Made by a program: the position numbers and the translations under genes
Assembly: GCA_020850755.1 (NCBI GenBank)
Contig: JADZEB010000004.1
Location: 1 to 64,000 of the forward strand
Length of the DNA: 64,000 nt
Source of the DNA: Alphaproteobacteria bacterium
GTDB lineage: Bacteria; Pseudomonadota; Alphaproteobacteria; Acetobacterales; Acetobacteraceae
Direction: 5' to 3'
In this document: piece by piece, positions 35,574 to 44,686 of the stretch
Layout of the letters: the number at the start of each line of letters is the position of its first letter
Numbering within the stretch: position 1 is the first letter of the stretch
Notes under the pieces: model-generated
Seen by the model: only the letters and a program-made list of their open reading frames with translations
Database searches by the model: none
What the model was told of the DNA's origin: nothing

Positions 35574-36977
35574 TCAGTCCGCCGCGCCCAGCATCGCGGC
35601 CGGCACGCCGCGCCGGGCATAGATCGCGCTCGGCGGCACGCCGAGCAGCACCGCCGCCTTGCCGACATTGCCCTCGCACGCCGCCAGCGCCTCGACGATC
35701 GCAAGCCGCGTCACCTCGGCCAGGGGCCGCACCGCGGCCGGCGCGTAGTCCGGCGGACCACTCTTGCTTGCAGCCGCAAGCAGGTAGGGCTCCAGCATGT
35801 CGCGCGTCACCGCGGGCCCCTCGTGGCGAATGGCCAGGTTGCGCACCACGGTTTCAAGCTCGCGCACATTGCCCGGCCAGGGATAGGCCAGCAGCAGCGC
35901 CTCGGCCTCGGCGGTGAAGGAGGCGCGCGTCTTGCCGGCCGGCACCGACATGCGCGCCAGGAAGGCACGCGCCAGGCGCAGCACATCCGGCCCCCGTTCG
36001 CGCAAGGGCGGCGGCAGCAACGATGCGGCGGCGAGGCGGTGGAACAGGTCCTCGCGGAAGCGCCCGGCCGAGACCGAAGCGCGCAGGCCGAGCGAGGCGG
36101 TGGCCAGCAGGCGGATATCCGCCCGCTCCAGCGATGCGCCCCCGGCGCGGCGATAGGTGCCGGTCTGCAGCAGGCGCAAGAGGTGCAGCTGCGATGCCGG
36201 GTCGAGCGCGTCGATATCCTCGATCAGCAGCGTCCCGCCCTCGGCCTCGGCGATCGCGCCGGGCGCAGCGCGGCCGGCCAGGCCGAACAGCTCGACCTCG
36301 GCAGCATGGCGCGGCAGCATGGCGGTGTCGAACACGACCAGCGCCCGCTGCGCGCGCGGCCCCTGGGCATGCAGGCTGGCGGCGACCAAGCTGCGACCCG
36401 AGCCGGGCTCGCCCAGGATCAGCGCCGGCGCGCCACTTGGCGACAGCGCCGCGATGCGCGCGAACAGACGGCGCATCGGCAGCGACTCGCCCAGCATGGC
36501 ACCCGGGTTGGCAACGCCGGGATCGACCTGCTCGGCAGCAAGCGCTAGTTCGGCAAGGCGTGCCTCGGTCGCGCACCAGTCCAGCGCCGCAGCCAGGGCA
36601 TAGCGCAGCCGCTCGGCCGAGACGGGCTTGGTCAGGACGTCGAAAGCGCCGAGCCGCACCGCCTCGTCCGCGACCGCATCGGCGCCGTGCGCGGTGATCG
36701 CCAGCACGACCGGCCGCAGCCCCTCATCGCGCAATCGGCGCAGGAGTGACAGCCCGTCCATGTCCGGCAGGCGCAGATCGAGCACGACGACCGCAGGCCG
36801 GTTCTGCCGGATCGCCGACAGGGCGGCCTGGCCCGTCTCGACATGGGCGAGCGTCACCGCGGCATTGCGGAGGTGGCCGAGATACATGCGCGCCATCGGC
36901 TGCATGTCCTCGACCAGAAGCACGAGCGGCGCGTTCCCGGTGTGCGCGGCGCGGCTGTTGAGATGCGGGCGGCCCAT
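35574..36977 (-). CDS. NtrC-family response regulator with degenerate ATPase
   Basis: 467 residues: receiver domain (about 17-130, acceptor Asp67 in VVVLDLRLPDMDG, Lys117 in TKP), AAA domain (about 165-390) and Fis-type helix-turn-helix (about 425-455, GNVGKAAVLLGVPPSAIYARR). The AAA part departs from sigma-54 activators: Walker A reads GEPGSGRS (Arg for the key Lys), the GAFTGA loop is replaced by GLAGRAAPGAI, and the Walker B region is LLIEDI. It may therefore act without sigma-54 and without ATP hydrolysis. Start at 36977 (MGRPHLNS) is chosen; upstream frame is unsupported. No histidine kinase is adjacent. Confidence 0.85.
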   Translation of the reverse strand: MGRPHLNSRAAHTGNAPLVLLVEDMQPMARMYLGHLRNAAVTLAHVETGQAALSAIRQNRPAVVVLDLRLPDMDGLSLLRRLRDEGLRPVVLAITAHGADAVADEAVRLGAFDVLTKPVSAERLRYALAAALDWCATEARLAELALAAEQVDPGVANPGAMLGESLPMRRLFARIAALSPSGAPALILGEPGSGRSLVAASLHAQGPRAQRALVVFDTAMLPRHAAEVELFGLAGRAAPGAIAEAEGGTLLIEDIDALDPASQLHLLRLLQTGTYRRAGGASLERADIRLLATASLGLRASVSAGRFREDLFHRLAAASLLPPPLRERGPDVLRLARAFLARMSVPAGKTRASFTAEAEALLLAYPWPGNVRELETVVRNLAIRHEGPAVTRDMLEPYLLAAASKSGPPDYAPAAVRPLAEVTRLAIVEALAACEGNVGKAAVLLGVPPSAIYARRGVPAAMLGAAD

Positions 36978-37151
36978 GGCGCGCGAACGACGTCCCCTGA
37001 CCCAGGCGTGGCGCCCCTCCCCCCCGAGATCGGCGCACGCACGGGATAGGCTTACGCCAAGACCACGGAAACTGCAACCACAGATTGTGTTAACGCCACT
37101 CATGCGAGCATGTGCGCATGCTCGCCTGCGGTCCGGTGCGATCCGCTCCGG

Positions 37152-37244
37152 ACCGATCGGGCCATGCTGCCCGCAAATCACAGCTTGTCCGGTCACGACC
37201 TCCGTTCGGCTGGGTCGAGCCGGCCGGAACGCGCCCGAGACCGC
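37152..37244. repeat. Dispersed intergenic repeat, copy B
   Basis: Resembles 26640-26732 over about 93 bp (GGCCATGCTGCCCGCAAATC against GGCCAGGCTGCGCGCAAATC, then scattered identity). It follows a GC-rich hairpin, as copy A does. Similarity was judged by eye. Confidence 0.5.
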
Positions 37245-37270
37245 ATGCTTGCGATGCAGTGCCGCCATGC

Positions 37271-37300
37271 GAAAGGGGCGCGACCGTGCGGCCGCGCCCC
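37271..37300 (-). terminator. Terminator-like hairpin after first OmpA-like gene
   Basis: An 8-bp stem (GGGGCGCG/CGCGCCCC) downstream of the stop on the minus strand, followed by TTTC. The same hairpin occurs after the second paralogue at 38621-38650. The U-run is short. Confidence 0.55.
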
Positions 37301-37706
37301 TTGCCGTTCAAATCGCCACCCGCGGCCAAGCCACGGGGGCAGAACCATCAGCGAAGAACGATCTCGACGCGGCGGTTCTGCGCCTCACGGACATTGTCCG
37401 CCGTCGGCACCAGCGGACGCGACTCGCCGAACGCGTTCACGACGATCTGGTTGCGCTGCACGCCATTGCGAACCAGTTCGGCCGCAACCGTGTCGGCGCG
37501 CCGGCGCGACAGCGCCATGTTCGTCGCATCCGAGCCGACGCGGTCCGCATGGCCGCTCACCTCAAGGCGCGTCACCTGCTGCGAACGGCTCGCCGTCGCC
37601 GCCTCGCGGATGGTGCCGCGGGCGCGATCGGTCAGGTTGGCGCGGGCAAAGTCGAAGAACACCAGGTAGGTCCGCGCCGGAGCCGGGGCCGCAACCGCAG
37701 GCGCCA
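37271..37706. repeat. Long direct repeat, copy 1 (3' half of OmpA-like gene plus terminator)
   Basis: About 435 bp that is nearly identical to 38621-39058, covering the linker and OmpA domain and extending past the stop through the terminator hairpin. Differences are few and mostly synonymous. Confidence 0.88.
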
Positions 37707-38370
37707 GAGCGGGAGGAAGTATGCTGGTGCCGAACGCGTAGCGCAGGCCCACGCCGATCACATGGTTCTTCCACTCCAGGTCGACATTCTGGCCGGCGCT
37801 ATTGCGGATCGTCAGATCCTGCGAGGCGACATAGCGATACTCGACCGAGGCCGACAGGCCGCGCGCGAGCGCGGTCAGCGGCACGCTGACGCCGACGATG
37901 CCCTGATAGGCGAACTGGCCGTCATCGCCGTCGATACGCGCGTTGCCGACGCGCCCGACGCTGTCATAGTTCACCATCGCGTAGCCGGCACCGGCGCCGA
38001 TATACGGATTGACCGGGCCGAGATTGAAGTCGAACAGCGCGTTGGCCATCGCCGTCCATGCGCTGACCGTGCCACCCGGCGAGCCACCGCCCGCGCCCGT
38101 AACACCATCGACCTTGTTGGAGCGGTAGCCGCCCTCGAGCTCGACGCGGAAGCCGTTGCCGAAGCCCCAGCCGAGCGACAAGGTGCCGGCGCCGCCCCCC
38201 TCGAACTCGATCGTGTTGCGGCCGAAGCCGGTGGTCGCGGCGTCGCTGTCGATATGGATGTTGTAGCCAGCGGTCGCCCCGATATAGGGCCCGCTGACCG
38301 GCTGCGCCATCGCCACCGCGGGCAGGGCAATGCCCATGGCCGAAGCGAGAAGAGCGGTCCGGAGCTTCAT
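37348..38370 (-). CDS. OmpA-like outer-membrane protein, copy 1
   Basis: 340 residues: signal peptide (MKLRTALLASAMGIALPAVAMA), an eight-stranded beta-barrel-like N-terminal domain (about 25-215, GPYIGATAGYNIHIDSD...ALRYAFG), a short Ala/Pro linker and an OmpA peptidoglycan-binding domain (about 225-340, LEVSGHADRVGSDATNMALSRRRA; FGESRPLVP). It anchors the outer membrane to peptidoglycan. Start ATG 38370 follows a GGAGATCC site. The last 119 residues are identical to those of the adjacent paralogue, while the barrels differ. Confidence 0.92.
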   Translation of the reverse strand: MKLRTALLASAMGIALPAVAMAQPVSGPYIGATAGYNIHIDSDAATTGFGRNTIEFEGGGAGTLSLGWGFGNGFRVELEGGYRSNKVDGVTGAGGGSPGGTVSAWTAMANALFDFNLGPVNPYIGAGAGYAMVNYDSVGRVGNARIDGDDGQFAYQGIVGVSVPLTALARGLSASVEYRYVASQDLTIRNSAGQNVDLEWKNHVIGVGLRYAFGTSILPPALAPAVAAPAPARTYLVFFDFARANLTDRARGTIREAATASRSQQVTRLEVSGHADRVGSDATNMALSRRRADTVAAELVRNGVQRNQIVVNAFGESRPLVPTADNVREAQNRRVEIVLR

Positions 38371-38453
38371 GAACTGGATCTCCTTGGTCGATCTGCATCC
38401 CGGCAAGGCGAGCCGCACACCCATGCGTGGCCCCGGCCTCGAGTGACGGAGAG

Positions 38454-38483
38454 ACCATACCAACAAGCGCGCCTGGGCGACAA
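38454..38483 (-). promoter_or_regulatory. Candidate promoter of OmpA-like copy 1
   Basis: On the minus strand TTGTCG, an 18-base spacer and TATGGT form a plausible sigma-70 type -35/-10 pair about 84 bp upstream of the start codon. Confidence 0.4.
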
Positions 38484-38620
38484 CCGCGTATCCCCTGCGC
38501 CATAGTTGCATCCGCGCCAAGTGATGCAACAATGCAACATTCGCAAGGATGGCGCGGTATCCCGCCAGGATGGTGCGGTATCCCGCGCAGCGCCGGCGCT
38601 CTGCGCTAACGCATTGAATC

Positions 38621-38650
38621 GAAAGGGGCGCGACCGTGCGGCCGCGCCCC
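38621..38650 (-). terminator. Terminator-like hairpin after second OmpA-like gene
   Basis: The same GGGGCGCG/CGCGCCCC stem as at 37271-37300, again directly downstream of an OmpA-like stop and followed by TTTC. It is part of the duplicated segment. Confidence 0.55.
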
Positions 38651-39058
38651 CTTGCCGTTCAACTCGCCACCCGGGCTCAAGCCGCGGGCGGCGGAACCCT
38701 CACCGCAGAACGATCTCGACGCGGCGGTTCTGCGCCTCGCGGACATTGTCCGCCGTCGGCACCAGAGGCCGCGACTCGCCGAACGCGTTCACGACGATCT
38801 GGTTGCGCTGCACGCCATTGCGCACCAGCTCGGCCGCAACCGTGTCAGCGCGGCGGCGCGACAGCGCCATGTTGGTCGCATCCGAGCCGACGCGGTCCGC
38901 ATGGCCGCTCACCTCAAGGCGCGTCACCTGCTGCGAACGGCTCGCCGTCGCCGCCTCGCGGATGGTGCCGCGGGCGCGGTCGGTCAGGTTGGCGCGGGCA
39001 AAGTCGAAGAACACCAGGTAGGTCCGTGCCGGAGCCGGGGCCGCAACCGCAGGCGCCA
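38621..39058. repeat. Long direct repeat, copy 2
   Basis: Partner of 37271-37706, in the same orientation and about 1.35 kb away. The similarity stops where the beta-barrel coding part begins, which fits gene conversion of the domain. Confidence 0.88.
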
Positions 39059-39740
39059 GCACCGGCGGCAGCGCCGGGCCACCAAAGGCGTAGCGGAGGC
39101 CGATGGTGAAGGTGTGGTTGCGGTTCTCGGTGTCGACCTTGTTGTTCGTGCCGGCGAGGGTGAACTCGGGGTCGAGCGTCGCGAAGTAGCGATAATCGGC
39201 CGTCAGGCTGAGGCCCTGCACGCCGACAGGAACCGAAACGCCGACGATGCCCTGATAGGCGAACTGGCCGCTATTGCCATCGATGCGCTGGCCGTTGGCG
39301 GTGCGCACATCGTCCCAGTTCACCTGGGCATAGCCGACGCCGACGCCGATATAGGGATAGAGCCAGTTGATGCCGAGGTTCATGTCGTAGAGGGCATTGA
39401 GCATGCCGCTCCACTGCGTCTGGGTGCCGCCGGTGGCGCGGCCAGTGACGGCGGTCACCGGGCCGGTCAGGGCGCCCAGTTCGTTCGTGCGGTAGCCGCC
39501 CTCGAGCTCGACGCGGAAGCCGTTGCCGAAGCCCCAGCCCAGGGTGAGGAAGCCGGCCCAACCGGTGTCGAACTCGGCCTCGCCGCGGCCGACATTCTGC
39601 ACCGTGACATCGGAATCCTGCAGGATGTTGACGCCGCCAGCGATGCCGACATAGGGGCCGCTGATGGGCTGGGCGAAGGCCAGCGAGGGCGACATGGCAA
39701 CGACAGCGGCCGTAGCCAGAAGGGCGTTACGAAGGGTCAT
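38700..39740 (-). CDS. OmpA-like outer-membrane protein, copy 2
   Basis: 346 residues: signal peptide (MTLRNALLATAAVVAMSPSLAFA), a beta-barrel domain (GPYVGIAGGVNIL...LGWGFGNGFRVELEGGYR...IGLRYAFGG) and a C-terminal OmpA domain identical to copy 1 (GHADRVGSDATNMALS). The barrel parts share framework phrases such as GNGFRVELEGGYR but differ in loops, so this is an old duplication with a recently homogenised 3' half. It lies between copy 1 and tRNA-Sec on the minus strand. Confidence 0.92.
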   Translation of the reverse strand: MTLRNALLATAAVVAMSPSLAFAQPISGPYVGIAGGVNILQDSDVTVQNVGRGEAEFDTGWAGFLTLGWGFGNGFRVELEGGYRTNELGALTGPVTAVTGRATGGTQTQWSGMLNALYDMNLGINWLYPYIGVGVGYAQVNWDDVRTANGQRIDGNSGQFAYQGIVGVSVPVGVQGLSLTADYRYFATLDPEFTLAGTNNKVDTENRNHTFTIGLRYAFGGPALPPVLAPAVAAPAPARTYLVFFDFARANLTDRARGTIREAATASRSQQVTRLEVSGHADRVGSDATNMALSRRRADTVAAELVRNGVQRNQIVVNAFGESRPLVPTADNVREAQNRRVEIVLR

Positions 39741-40030
39741 GGGGGGTCCTCGTTCGATGAACTCATCCGGGCACCGGACGTCACCCCGATCGGGTCGGGG
39801 TCCAGGCGGCCGGAGGAGCCTTGGGTTCTATGCTCCTGGAGCACCTTATAGCGCAGGGCCTTGCGCGGCACGCCTGCTGAAAACAGGGAATGTGCACTTC
39901 CACAACAAGGCGTTGCAAAACTGCCACGGAATGCCCGGCCAGTGGGCCCCGGAACCGCGCCGGATACGGTTCTGCCGTCGAACTTCGGCAATTCCCATCT
40001 GCGTGACAGGGTCAAGACTCGTCATGGCGG

Positions 40031-40128
40031 TGGCGGAAGAGGGCGGGAGTCGAACCCACCCGGGACCGCGCTCAGCGCCCCCAACCGGATTTGAAGTCCG
40101 GCCGGCCCACCGGGGCCGATCCTCTTCC
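40031..40128 (-). tRNA. selC: tRNA-Sec (anticodon UCA)
   Basis: 98 nt including the encoded CCA. The acceptor stem has 8 bp (GGAAGAGG with CCTCTTCC), the T stem 5 bp (GTGGG with CCCGC) around TTCGACT, the anticodon stem CCGGA/TCCGG holds the loop CTTCAAA, so the anticodon is TCA, and a long variable arm follows. The 8+5 acceptor/T arrangement is the bacterial tRNA-Sec hallmark. It lies 28 bp downstream of selA on the same strand, so the two are probably co-transcribed. Confidence 0.97.
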
Positions 40129-40156
40129 ATGTCCCAACCACAGCGCCGGCGCGACC

Positions 40157-41593
40157 TTACGCCAACTGGTCCAGGAATGCCTGCTCCTCGGCCCGCTCCA
40201 GGCAGCGCAGGTCGAGCCACAGCCGCCCCTCGGCCACGCGCCCGATCACCGGCACCGGCCGTGTCCGCAACCACCGCGCGAGTGCATCGAGGCGCCGCCC
40301 CTCGCCCGCCCCGGCCTCGACCCGCAGCACGAGCGCCCAGGAGTCGAGCAGATCGACCGGCAGGGCGCCCGAGCCGATCTGGCTGCGGCAGGCGGCGATC
40401 TCCACCCCCGCCCGCGCGGCCAGTGCCGCCCGCACCGGCCCGGCCAGCCGCTCGGCCGTGGCGCGGATCTCGGCCGCCGGCCGCGTCAGCAGCCGCAGCG
40501 CCGGCAGCCGCTCGGCCAGCCGGTCGGGCATCAGGTAGAGCCGGAGCACCGCCTCCAGCGCCGCCAGCCGCGCCTTGTCCATCCGCAGCGCGCGCTTGAG
40601 GTGGTTGCGGTTCAGCCGCGCCACCAGCGCCTTGCGACCGACGATCAGCCCGGCCTGCGGCCCGCCCAGGAGCTTGTCGCCCGAGAAGGTGACGAGATCG
40701 GCCCCGGCCGCCAGCGCCTCCTGCGGGGTCTGCTCGTGCGGCAGACCCCAGGGCGCGAGATCGACCAGGCTGCCCGAGCCGAGATCGTTGACGAATGGCA
40801 GGCCGGCCGCATGCGCGATCGCGGCAAGCTCGGCATCGGGCACGGCGGCGGTGAAGCCGGCGATGGCATAGTTGGCCTGGTGCACGCGCATCAGCAGGGC
40901 GGTGCGCGGCCCGATCGCCTCCTGGTAGTCGCGGGCATGGGTGCGGTTGGTGGTGCCGACCTCGACCAGCCTCGCCCCTGAGCGCGCCATGATCTCGGGC
41001 ACGCGGAAGCTGCCGCCGATCTCGATCAGCTCGCCGCGGCTGACCGGCACCTCCTTGCGCGCGGCGAGCGTGCCCAGCACCAGCATCACCGCGGCGGCGT
41101 TGTTGTTGACCACGGTCGCGTCCTCGGCGCCGGTGAGGCGGCAGAGCAGGTCGCGCACATGCTCGTCGCGCTCGCCGCGCCGGCCGGAGGCGAGGTCGAA
41201 CTCGAGCGTGGTGGCGTGCGCCAGCGCCTCGGCGGCCGCCTGCGCCGCCTCGGGCGGCAGGGGCGCGCGGCCCAGATTGGTGTGCAGCACCGTGCCGGTG
41301 AGGTTGAAGACGCGCCGCTGCGAGGGCGCGAACAGGGCGGCGAGCCGGGCGGCGGCGGCAGCGGCGATGGCAGGGACAACGGCAGGGGCAATGGCAGGGG
41401 CGCCGACCGGCCCCGATCCAGACGCATCGGCCAACCGCGCGCGCAAGCCCGCCAGCGTCTCGCGCAGGGCGCCAGTGGTGGCGGCGCGGCCATACCCGGC
41501 CAGCAGCGGCGCGATCTCGTCCGCGCGCAACAGCGCGTCGATCGACGGCAAGGGCGAGGCGCGGCTTTCGCCCGAGGTAGGGGTTCGGCTCAT
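40157..41593 (-). CDS. selA: L-seryl-tRNA(Sec) selenium transferase SelA
   Basis: PLP enzyme that converts Ser-tRNA-Sec to Sec-tRNA-Sec using selenophosphate. It has 478 residues. The PLP lysine lies in [14 protein letters not shown]; other family regions are [46 protein letters not shown] and [15 protein letters not shown]. The start at 41593 (MSRTPTSGE) gives the usual length; the frame extends upstream without similarity. tRNA-Sec follows directly, while selB and selD lie about 7-12 kb away. Confidence 0.96.
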   Translation of the reverse strand: MSRTPTSGESRASPLPSIDALLRADEIAPLLAGYGRAATTGALRETLAGLRARLADASGSGPVGAPAIAPAVVPAIAAAAAARLAALFAPSQRRVFNLTGTVLHTNLGRAPLPPEAAQAAAEALAHATTLEFDLASGRRGERDEHVRDLLCRLTGAEDATVVNNNAAAVMLVLGTLAARKEVPVSRGELIEIGGSFRVPEIMARSGARLVEVGTTNRTHARDYQEAIGPRTALLMRVHQANYAIAGFTAAVPDAELAAIAHAAGLPFVNDLGSGSLVDLAPWGLPHEQTPQEALAAGADLVTFSGDKLLGGPQAGLIVGRKALVARLNRNHLKRALRMDKARLAALEAVLRLYLMPDRLAERLPALRLLTRPAAEIRATAERLAGPVRAALAARAGVEIAACRSQIGSGALPVDLLDSWALVLRVEAGAGEGRRLDALARWLRTRPVPVIGRVAEGRLWLDLRCLERAEEQAFLDQLA

Positions 41594-41663
41594 GGCGGCG
41601 ATGATGGCCGAGGACGGCCCGCGGCGGAAGCGCCGCCCGGAATCAGTGCGGCGGAAGCGCCGC

Positions 41664-42458
41664 CTAGAAGCCCGTCGTGCCGCCGGCCTGGTCGACGCCG
41701 CGCGTCGCCCAGTGGGTGAAGCGTCGCTCAACCAGCGCGGCCACGCCATACATCACCACCGCCAGCACCGCGACCAAGATCAGGGCGGCGAACATGCGCG
41801 GTACGTTCTCGCCCGCATCCTTCACCATCAGGTAGCCGATGCCGCGATTGGCCGCGACCGTCTCGGAGATCACCGAGCCCACGAAAGCCAGCGTGATCGC
41901 GATCTTGAGCGAGGCGAAGAAATAGGGCAGCGAGCGCGGGATCGCGACCTTCACCAGTATGTCGCGCTGGCGCGCGCCGAGCGAGCGCAGCACGTCACGC
42001 AGCTCGGGCTCGACCGTGGCCACACCGGTCGCGACATTGACCACGATCGGAAAGAAGGAGATCGAGAAGGCGGTGATGATCGCCGGGATGGTGCCGATGC
42101 CCACCCAGACGATCAGCACCGGCACCAGGGCCACCTTCGGAATGGCGTTGAAGCCGATCAGCAAGGGGTAGAGCGCCTGGTAGAGCCAGGGCGAGGCACC
42201 GATCGCCACCCCGAGCGCGAGCCCGAAGCCGACCGCCAGCGCGAAACCGGCCACGGTCGTGAACAAGGTCTGCTCGGCATTGATCCAGATCGCCGGCCAG
42301 AACCGCACCATCGAATGGGCGATGGTGGTCGGCGCCGGCAGCACGAAGGGTGAGACGTCGAGCAGGCGGCAATAGGCCTCCCACACCAGCAGAAGGCCGG
42401 CCGTGATGAGCCAGGGCGCGAATGCCGGGCTGCGCAGGAAGCGCCAGAAGGTGCCCAT
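41664..42458 (-). CDS. ABC transporter permease (NitT/TauT family)
   Basis: 264 residues with about six membrane helices; first helix near [14 protein letters not shown]. The permease signature [39 protein letters not shown] marks contact with the ATPase. It belongs to the SsuC/TauC class of importers for sulfonates, nitrate, pyrimidine precursors or similar small anions. It is last in the minus-strand order binding protein, ATPase, permease, with 18 bp after the ATPase. Confidence 0.9.
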   Translation of the reverse strand: MGTFWRFLRSPAFAPWLITAGLLLVWEAYCRLLDVSPFVLPAPTTIAHSMVRFWPAIWINAEQTLFTTVAGFALAVGFGLALGVAIGASPWLYQALYPLLIGFNAIPKVALVPVLIVWVGIGTIPAIITAFSISFFPIVVNVATGVATVEPELRDVLRSLGARQRDILVKVAIPRSLPYFFASLKIAITLAFVGSVISETVAANRGIGYLMVKDAGENVPRMFAALILVAVLAVVMYGVAALVERRFTHWATRGVDQAGGTTGF

Positions 42459-42476
42459 CCGCAGCGCGCCCCCGCC

Positions 42477-43337
42477 TCAGGCCGCCTGGCGCACTTCGCT
42501 GATCTTGTCGCGCAGCACATGGACAAGATCGACGAAGTCGCGGTCCCAGGCATTGGCAAGCCGGCGCGGCCGCGGCAGCCCGACCGCCTGCTCCATCACC
42601 ACCCGCCCCGGCCGGTTCGAGATCACGACCACGCGGTCGGCCAGATACACCGCCTCGCGCAGATCGTGCGTCACCAGCACGCAGGTGAAGCGCCGCTCCA
42701 GCCACAGCGCCTGGAGCACGTCCCACAGTTCCTCGCGCGTGAAGGCGTCGAGCGCGGCGAAGGGCTCGTCCAGCAGCAGCAGTTCGGGCTCGTGGATCAG
42801 CGCGCGGCAGAGCGAGGCGCGCTGCTGCATGCCGCCCGAGAGCTGCCAGGGGAAACGCTCCTCGAAGCCGGCGAGGTTGACGGTGGCCAGCAGCCGCCGC
42901 GCGCGCTCGGCATAGGCGGCGCGCTCGCGGCGGAAGCGGCTGCGGTGCGGCTCGACGATCTCCAGCGGCAGGAGCACGTTGGCGAGCGTCGTGCGCCAGG
43001 GCAGCATGATCGGGTTCTGGAACGCCATCCCGACGATCTTGAGCGGGCGCGTCACCGCCTCGCCATCGACCGCCACCCTGCCCGCGCTTGGCGGATGCAG
43101 GCCCGAGACGAGCTTGAGCAGGGTCGACTTGCCGCAGCCCGAGGGGCCGACCACGGCGACGAACTCGCCCTTGCCCACGCCCAGCGTGCAATGCTCGAGC
43201 GCCAGCGTGCCGCCCCCCTTCGCCGCCGCCCCGCCATAGGTCAGGGCGACGTCGGCGATATCGACGAAGGGGGAAGCGGTTGCCTGCGCGGCTGCCTGCC
43301 CTGCCATGCTCGCGCCGTCCCGGCTGCGCGCGGCCAA
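42477..43337 (-). CDS. ABC transporter ATP-binding protein (NitT/TauT family)
   Basis: 286 residues. Walker [11 protein letters not shown]-loop AFQNPIMLPW, signature LSGGMQQRASLCRAL, Walker [13 protein letters not shown] and the switch His in LVTHDLREAV are all intact. It energises the permease encoded next to it. It lies 13 bp after the binding-protein gene, so this is a single operon. Confidence 0.95.
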   Translation of the reverse strand: MAARSRDGASMAGQAAAQATASPFVDIADVALTYGGAAAKGGGTLALEHCTLGVGKGEFVAVVGPSGCGKSTLLKLVSGLHPPSAGRVAVDGEAVTRPLKIVGMAFQNPIMLPWRTTLANVLLPLEIVEPHRSRFRRERAAYAERARRLLATVNLAGFEERFPWQLSGGMQQRASLCRALIHEPELLLLDEPFAALDAFTREELWDVLQALWLERRFTCVLVTHDLREAVYLADRVVVISNRPGRVVMEQAVGLPRPRRLANAWDRDFVDLVHVLRDKISEVRQAA

Positions 43338-43350
43338 GCCCGGGCGCGGC

Positions 43351-44397
43351 TCAGCGATGGATCATGCGCTCGGCCGCGGGCGGCAGGAAGCGGCCGTCCC
43401 ACATGTCGGCGAGCGTCGGCTGGCGGGCGAGCCCGAGCGAGGACGAGACCTGCTGGATCGCGCGGGTGAAGCGCGCCTCGTCGATGCCGCCCATGCCGTT
43501 CGCCTTGACCCAGTCGGTGACGATGTTCTCGCGCAGGCCGATATCGAGCCGCTCGGCCTCCACCGCCGCGTCGGCCGAGGGATCGGCGCGCATCACCGCG
43601 TCCACGCCGAGGCGCGGATTGGCCACGATCTCGCGCTGGGCGCGGATGGTGGCGCGGATGAAGGCGGTGATCTGCGGCCCGCGCTGGGCGATCATCTGGG
43701 CGCTGGCGATGACGCCGTTGCCGTAGAAATCGAGCCCGGCATCGCGATAGCGGAACACGATGATGTCCTCGGGCCGCACGCCGCGCGCCTTGAGGTTGAG
43801 GAAGCTGGTGAAGTAGTGGCCGGTGATGAAGTCGACCTCGCCGCGCTGGAGCATGGTCTCGCGCAGGGGCGGGGCCATGTTGTTGATGCGCACGCTGGCG
43901 CGATCGACGCCCACGGCGGCGGCGAAGCTCGGGAACAGGCGGAAGCTCGCGTCGAACTGCGGCGCGCCAAGCCGCTTGCCGGCCAGGTCGCGCGGGGTGG
44001 TGATGCCCTTGCCGCGCAGCGCCATCACCGAGAAGGGCGGCGCATCATACAGGATCATCACGCCGCGCACGGTGCGGTCCGGGTTCTGCGCGTTGTACTC
44101 GATCGCCGAGTTGATGTCGGCGAAGCCCATCTCGTAGGCGCCGGAAACGACGCGCTGGATCGCGCCGGCCGAGCCCTGGCCCGCATCCACCGTCACGTTC
44201 AGCCCGACCTCGCGGTAGTAGCCCTGCTGCTGGGCGCGCAGGAACACGCCGGTGGGGCCCTGGAACTGCCAGTCGAGCGTGAACTTGATGTTGGCGAGTT
44301 GCTGCGCGTCTGCCGCGCCGGCGAAGCCGGCAGCAAGTGCCACGGCCGCGGCAAGGGTGCGAACACGACCAAGAACGCAACGAGGGAATCGGATCAT
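43351..44397 (-). CDS. ABC transporter substrate-binding protein (NMT1/THI5-like)
   Basis: 348 residues with a cleavable signal (about residues 14-31, TLAAAVALAAGFAGAADA). The mature part begins IKFTLDWQFQGPTGVFLRAQQQGYYREVGL, typical of NMT1/THI5-like binding proteins of pyrimidine-precursor and related importers. RRVSGAYEMGF-like regions and GRFLPPAAER at the end fit. The ligand cannot be named from sequence. It heads the three-gene ABC operon on the minus strand. Confidence 0.88.
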   Translation of the reverse strand: MIRFPRCVLGRVRTLAAAVALAAGFAGAADAQQLANIKFTLDWQFQGPTGVFLRAQQQGYYREVGLNVTVDAGQGSAGAIQRVVSGAYEMGFADINSAIEYNAQNPDRTVRGVMILYDAPPFSVMALRGKGITTPRDLAGKRLGAPQFDASFRLFPSFAAAVGVDRASVRINNMAPPLRETMLQRGEVDFITGHYFTSFLNLKARGVRPEDIIVFRYRDAGLDFYGNGVIASAQMIAQRGPQITAFIRATIRAQREIVANPRLGVDAVMRADPSADAAVEAERLDIGLRENIVTDWVKANGMGGIDEARFTRAIQQVSSSLGLARQPTLADMWDGRFLPPAAERMIHR

Positions 44398-44686
44398 GGG
44401 GGCCTCCCGGGTGGGTCGATGGCGGCGCTATGCCCTGCGGCGGGGGCGCTTGTCCAGCCCGACGCGTGCCGGGCGGGGCCGGGCGATGCGGGTTTCTGTG
44501 GATAAGTCCCGCCCCGCCAGAGTGACGAAAGACCCCGCCGCCCCGGCCGTGGGCCACCTGCGCCCTTCACCGCTGCCCCGGGCTCGTGGCAAGCTTGGGT
44601 CGCGACGATAGCCGGGTCGCGCGCGCACAGTCAGGCCGAACCAAGGGCCGGGGCGCCTGGATTCGCCACGTCTGGGAGTGGACGCC

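Larger units (their letters stand above)
36978..37347. other. Intergenic region holding hairpins, repeat copy B and a terminator
   Basis: 370 bp without a supported gene. It contains a 9-bp inverted repeat at 37104-37125 (GCGAGCATG/CATGCTCGC), a 7-bp one at 37130-37154 (GGTCCGG/CCGGACC), copy B of the dispersed repeat and the terminator hairpin of the first OmpA-like gene. Confidence 0.6.
38371..38699. other. Intergenic region between the two OmpA-like genes
   Basis: 329 bp without a gene. It holds the terminator hairpin of copy 2, a 21-bp tandem duplication (38547-38588, GGATGGCGCGGTATCCCGCCA then a near copy) and a candidate promoter for copy 1. Confidence 0.6.
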
